Origin: Pseudobutyrivibrio xylanivorans
GTDB taxonomy: Bacteria; Bacillota; Clostridia; Lachnospirales; Lachnospiraceae
Reading direction: 5' to 3'
NCBI RefSeq assembly: GCF_008935055.1
Contig: NZ_CP043028.1
Coordinates: 3,347,001 to 3,411,000, forward strand
Length of the DNA stretch: 64,000 bases
A model generated the notes under the pieces. It was not told the origin of the DNA. It worked only from the letters and a program-made list of their open reading frames with translations, and ran no database searches. Position 1 is the stretch's first letter. Every line of letters begins with the position of its first letter. Position numbers and translations under genes: made by a program. Shown in pieces: positions 60,722-64,000 of this stretch.

Positions 60722-61051
60722 TTATTCCTCTAGCTCATCCAATCTCTTATTTGATAGATTAATTCCTCTTCTATAGTCAGAATCATTTTTCTCAAGAAAC
60801 GCGTGAAGTAAGATAATATCCCCATCCACAATAGTATAAAGAACTCTAACATTCTTCTTAGTTTTAGGGTGCCTGATAGAATACAAATACTTCTCACCCG
60901 TTAGTTTCTCATACTGTGGAAGTCTAATAGCACCTTCCAACTCAACACTTAATACCGACAGGTCCTCCATCAATTTTTTCTGATATCTCTTCCATGGCGG
61001 TTTATTTTTCCATGCCTCATTGACAGCGTTAGAGAATTCTTTCTCTAGCAT
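60722..61051 (-). CDS. higB: HigB/RelE-like mRNA interferase toxin
   Basis: 109 aa from ATG 61051. C-terminal RelE-type core: YEKLTGEKYLYSIRHPKTKK, NVRVLYTIVDGDIILLHAFL and EKNDSDYRRGINLSNKRLDE. First gene of the module, toxin before antitoxin as in hig loci. The start is uncertain: the frame stays open 22 codons further up (DYGRINLLSKEDAEDNIFAV) but without a standard start, and the ribosome site before ATG 61051 is poor. The toxin could have lost its N-terminus. Confidence 0.8.
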   Translation of the reverse strand: MLEKEFSNAVNEAWKNKPPWKRYQKKLMEDLSVLSVELEGAIRLPQYEKLTGEKYLYSIRHPKTKKNVRVLYTIVDGDIILLHAFLEKNDSDYRRGINLSNKRLDELEE

Positions 61052-61125
61052 AGGAACAGCAAAAATATTGTCCTCAGCATCCTCTTTTGATAGCAGATTA
61101 ATTCTTCCGTAATCTTGTTATCAAT

Positions 61126-61466
61126 CTATTTGTATCTACTACATAAATACAAACAGCAAAACGCTATAAACGCACTCAGTAGAGTTCCTATTAAATATTT
61201 CTCAGCAAATTCTTGTTCTTCAAGCTGTTTAAAGCGCGCCAAACTCTTAGCTGTTAGTACAAATCCAATTGCCCCATACTGACCTAATAAACCAAGCACC
61301 AAAATTATTTCTCTTTCAAGTACACCAATCCAGTATCCTACTCTTATATTTTCTTTGGGCTCATTATTTTTGTTTTTCTGCACTTTATTCTTATCTTCTT
61401 TTTTACTACTCTCTTTCCAATTAGTTTTTGATAAAAATATAGATTCAAAGATTATAGACACGAAAA
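61126..61466 (-). pseudogene. DUF3307 gene, 3' part (split by IS110)
   Basis: About 110 codons reading IFVSIIFESIFLSKTNWKES, a Lys/Asn-rich linker, GYWIGVLEREIILVLGLLGQ, and a last membrane helix (LIGTLLSAFIAFCCLYLCS). It joins in frame to 63054-63491 at the duplicated 17 bases. Confidence 0.85.
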
Positions 61467-61512
61467 CCTGCTAAGAAAAGTCAAGCGTAAATTGCTTTTC
61501 CCAGCAGGTTTT
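61463..61512. repeat. Inverted repeat at the IS110 end next to recombinase 3' side
   Basis: AAAACCTGCT/AGCAGGTTTT with an inner GAAAAG/CTTTTC pairing. Followed on the plus strand by CTTTTTG, so it can also stop readthrough into the element. Confidence 0.65.
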
Positions 61513-61547
61513 CTTTTTGCCCTATTCTTATTATTTTTGTGCACACT

Positions 61548-61570
61548 AAAAAGGCTGACTTTCATCAGCC
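61548..61570 (-). terminator. Terminator of the IS110 recombinase gene
   Basis: Minus strand stem GGCTGA/TCAGCC followed by TTTTTAG. Confidence 0.75.
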
Positions 61571-61595
61571 AATAATAAGCTGTATTTTCTACTTT

Positions 61596-62798
61596 TTATG
61601 CTTTGTAAACTTCGCTTACACGAGCGTAGTAAATTCGCAGAAACTTATTTAGTCCTGCTATCTTAGCCTGACGTTTAGATTTCCCTTCGGCCTCTTTCTT
61701 TAGAATAAACCGGTATACCGCATCATCCTCTGGAGCTTTGTGCGTTTTTAAAACTCTCATTGTCTCATAACCAATCTTGCGCAGTAGCTTTGAACCACGT
61801 TTGCTAATCTTTCGATTAGTTCCCACAAATTGGCCGGACTCATATGGCGGTGCATCTATACCTGCAAATGCAATAAGCGCCTTACCACTATGAAATCTTC
61901 TTATATCGCCTATCTCCGCAATCAGTTTAGGTGCCAAGACATCCCCAACACCTCCCATCGCTCGTACAGTTTCATATTCAGGAAGTGTCTTTGCCAGTTC
62001 TTTCATTCGTGTTATTATCTTCAGTAAGGTACTGTCGATTTCTCGAAGTACCCTTACTGCTTCCAATACCAGCATTTTGGTCGATGGGGTATTGGCAGGC
62101 AATGTCGGGATACCATCAGATGCAAGATCATAAAGCGTAGCTGCTTTTGATCGGTTCTGGTGGTATTTCTTTTCGGCAGCCCAGGAAATATAATCCTCAA
62201 TAAAATCTTCTTTGGTCATCGCCGTTATATTATCGAAATGCCAGTACCTCTCTACGAAATCACTTAGTTTGTCCTTCCCGCTGCTCTCATTCCAACTGTG
62301 AAACTCCTTCTTTACTCCTGGCATTGTATAATCCAGCATATGCGTTAATTCAAGCAGTGCCTTTACGTGAAGCTCCATGTAATGGCAATACTGCCTTCCC
62401 AAAAGCTTTAGTTCTGAGTACACATCATCACTTCCTTGATGGTTTTCCAAGCGATACCAGTTATCAATTCCATAGTTCGCGATAGTGATTGAATCCTGCT
62501 TATCGGTCTTTACTCTTCTAAGCCCTCTGGATGCATACTCCTTCATTTCAAAAGGATTGATCACAGTCACAAAAAAGTTCTGGTCTTGAAGCGCTGACAA
62601 CATTGGCAAATGATATATGCCGGTTGCCTCCATAACTATACGAATTTCTCCATCCAGCCGCTGAATCATTTGAATCAGATTCTTCAACTCACTCTCTGTG
62701 TGCATTACCTCAAATGGGCTTGCGACAATCTCTCCATAAGGTTTCAGTATACACACTGTACTTTTCTCCTTTGAAACATCAATACCTACGCTGATCAT
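61596..62798 (-). CDS. IS110-family DEDD recombinase
   Basis: 400 aa. RuvC-like N-terminus MISVGIDVSKEKSTVCILKP with the first Asp, VMEATGIYHLPML with the Glu, and VKTDKQDSITIANYG with the paired Asp residues. C-terminal Tnp_20 domain: MGGVGDVLAPKLIAEIGDIR, FAGIDAPPYESGQF, and the serine segment ISKRGSKLLRKIGYET. Complete and likely active. Ribosome site TAGGAGGTT upstream. Confidence 0.95.
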   Translation of the reverse strand: MISVGIDVSKEKSTVCILKPYGEIVASPFEVMHTESELKNLIQMIQRLDGEIRIVMEATGIYHLPMLSALQDQNFFVTVINPFEMKEYASRGLRRVKTDKQDSITIANYGIDNWYRLENHQGSDDVYSELKLLGRQYCHYMELHVKALLELTHMLDYTMPGVKKEFHSWNESSGKDKLSDFVERYWHFDNITAMTKEDFIEDYISWAAEKKYHQNRSKAATLYDLASDGIPTLPANTPSTKMLVLEAVRVLREIDSTLLKIITRMKELAKTLPEYETVRAMGGVGDVLAPKLIAEIGDIRRFHSGKALIAFAGIDAPPYESGQFVGTNRKISKRGSKLLRKIGYETMRVLKTHKAPEDDAVYRFILKKEAEGKSKRQAKIAGLNKFLRIYYARVSEVYKA

Positions 62799-62829
62799 AC
62801 ATAACCTCCTATACTTGAATTAGTAATTG

Positions 62830-63050
62830 TTTACCACCCACACTTATTACCATTCATTTTAGTTGGTTACACGGGAGCTTATCCCTACCTGCTTAAGCGA
62901 ATACTTATAATAAGGGGTTGGTTGACAGTTTTTGTTGCCGGATGTGATAATCCAAAAAGCGGCTCGCCATACCAATTACTCCCCTTATTATAAAAAAATA
63001 AGTGCAGATGTCAGAGTTAATTACTCTCTAACAACTACACTTTTATGGTA
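62830..63050 (-). ncRNA. Candidate IS110 bridge RNA region
   Basis: Non-coding region upstream of the recombinase, where the IS110 group encodes its bridge (seek) RNA. It contains a strong stem TTATAATAAGGGG/CCCCTTATTATAA (62905-62917 with 62981-62993) closing a 63-nt internal region with smaller pairings, plus flanking single-stranded stretches. Guide loops complementary to donor and target could not be matched by eye. Confidence 0.45.
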
Positions 63051-63053
63051 CTA

Positions 63054-63491
63054 GATTATAGACACGAAAATAGCGGCCGGTTTCCAGCAAACTAAAATTG
63101 CTGTTATTGCCACTATTTCAATTTTTTCTAAATACTTATACACCCATGATGTATCCTGTATATTGATACCCAAAATACGCAACAAAATCACTAGTAATAG
63201 CAGATGAATTACCTGATCTCCCAGAAATATTATCCCTGCATATCTTCCTCTTTTATCCAACATACTTTTTATCTTATCAACTGCTAAATGTGTTAAAAAT
63301 AAGAGTATCGAAAATACCAAATATGATTCAATTTTATTATTCCCAATGACTACTACAGCCATAATTACTGGAATACAATATAAAAAACTATGTAGAATTA
63401 ATAATCCCAGATGTTCTTTTTTCTTTTCCGCTATGAACTTAGTTTGTAAATAAAAATCACCAATAATGTGACCTAATACGATTAATTCCAT
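63054..63491 (-). pseudogene. DUF3307 gene, 5' part (split by IS110)
   Basis: From ATG 63491 (MELIVLGHIIGDFYLQTKFI), chosen because an AAAGG site lies upstream and it follows the SatD-like stop by 2 bases. Family pattern: HIIGDFYLQ, ILHSFLYCIPV, THLAVDKIKSML and FLGDQVIHLLLL. It ends ILVCWKPAAIFVSII at the insertion. The rejoined protein would be about 256 aa. Confidence 0.85.
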
Positions 63492-63493
63492 TA

Positions 63494-64000
63494 TTATGCA
63501 TACCTTTCTTTTAAGTATTGTAATGCAACACAATCAAGTTCTCGAATTTTTAAAACATTACCTCTCTTCATAACAGTTGCTGCATTTTGCCTTGAGCTTT
63601 GCAAAATATCTGCTATGACTGCGGGCTGAGTGCTTCTCGAAATCATATACTCACACTCCACGCCTTTTTTTTCAATATTTATAGGATTAACAAGTGCCAT
63701 TAGATTTTTTTCTATGCTCCCCACTTCAAATTTCTGTTTTGTACTATTAAATCCAGCATATGTAGGACGTTGACGCATTTTCACTATTTCCGCTTTTATT
63801 GTGATTATATCACTTATACCATCAAGAAATCCTTGATACACGCTGTCATATACGGTAAAAGGAAATATTAATTCATTGAGCACTTGTACATAGTTTTGCA
63901 TAGGCATTTGTTGTCGCTTTAATTGCAATGATGCGTTCATAAGGTGATTAGCCAAATTATCGTACTCTCCTGAATATATTCTTATATTGCTTAGCTGAGA
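63494..64000 (-). CDS. SatD-like protein (5' end beyond window)
   Basis: At least 168 codons, open through the window edge (SQLSNIRIYSGEYDNLANHL at the cut). The C-terminal half carries a helix-turn-helix-like segment (STQPAVIADILQSSRQNAAT) followed by KIRELDCVALQYLKERY. SatD-family proteins are commonly encoded just before DUF3307 genes, as here; function unknown. Stop lies 2 bases before the DUF3307 ATG. Confidence 0.7.
   Translation of the reverse strand, partial: SQLSNIRIYSGEYDNLANHLMNASLQLKRQQMPMQNYVQVLNELIFPFTVYDSVYQGFLDGISDIITIKAEIVKMRQRPTYAGFNSTKQKFEVGSIEKNLMALVNPINIEKKGVECEYMISRSTQPAVIADILQSSRQNAATVMKRGNVLKIRELDCVALQYLKERYA

Larger units (their letters stand above)
61467..63053 (-). 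mobile_element. IS110-family insertion sequence
   Basis: About 1.59 kb between two copies of a 17-bp direct repeat (GATTATAGACACGAAAA at 61450-61466 and 63054-63070). It holds one DEDD recombinase and 255 bp of non-coding DNA upstream of it. It interrupts a DUF3307 gene. IS110 elements normally make no or very short duplications, so the 17-bp repeat is unusual. Confidence 0.85.

Overview
The window looks like chromosomal DNA of a low-to-moderate GC anaerobic Firmicute of the family Lachnospiraceae, most likely Butyrivibrio or Pseudobutyrivibrio. This is inferred from gene content: a NusG-paralogue (LoaP) polysaccharide locus, [NiFe]-hydrogenase maturation genes, an MBOAT/SGNH pair, VanW and GGDEF proteins, and Lachnospiraceae-like insertion sequences. 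No rRNA or tRNA gene was seen, so the genus is not proven.

Layout. About 0-2.9 kb (minus strand): LoaP antiterminator, a promoter with a roughly 200-nt leader ending in an intrinsic terminator, a small coiled-coil protein, an undecaprenyl-phosphate sugar transferase and a partial acyl-CoA carboxylase subunit. 3.1-5.0 kb: ISLre2/UPF0236-type insertion sequence. 5.2-8.4 kb: an AlbA_2 (Schlafen-like) ATP-binding gene flanked by an exact 26-bp direct repeat and led by helically phased repeats, a relic of an aminotransferase 3' end, then the intact DegT aminotransferase. 8.4-10.5 kb: a P-loop/DUF4869 pair and a CheY-like regulator. 10.5-15.7 kb: hypE, hypD, hypC, hypA and hypF, peppered with three copies of a short repeat, one of which encodes the HypC tail and one of which supplies a promoter element. 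15.7-29.4 kb: a minus-strand surface-polysaccharide cluster (Ugd, a large two-domain GT2, an RgpF-HAD fusion, Wzt/Wzm ABC exporter, GDPD, a polytopic membrane protein) headed by thymidine kinase. 29.5-42.5 kb: TPR-GGDEF protein, VanW protein, glycogen phosphorylase, AraC regulator, ABC-2 exporter, HEPN/MNT toxin-antitoxin pair and an SGNH/MBOAT O-acylation pair. 42.7-44.7 kb: MetY-type sulfhydrylase and a NeuD/PglD acetyltransferase.

44.7-64 kb is an accessory region full of decay: two copies (one intact, one collapsed) of an AAA ATPase cassette with 10-bp phased repeats; truncated bile-salt-hydrolase-like, rubredoxin, PNPOx and glycosyltransferase relics; an IS21 element that cleanly splits a membrane-protein gene (7-bp target duplication); a dead ISL3 element; a second sugar locus (CDP-glucose 4,6-dehydratase, GtrA, GtrB, epimerase); a broken AAA/PD-(D/E)XK gene; a three-gene toxin-antitoxin-chaperone module (HigB-like, HigA-like, SecB-like); and an IS110 element splitting a DUF3307 gene next to a SatD-like gene.

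Most notable for follow-up: (1) a family of hairpins sharing the flanks GAGC...GCGGACT just upstream of several minus-strand genes, two of which contain the same insert; (2) ATPase genes preceded by arrays of 10-11 bp phased repeats that behave like cassettes; (3) the TAC module in a Firmicute; (4) the LoaP leader; (5) the IS110 non-coding end, a candidate bridge RNA.
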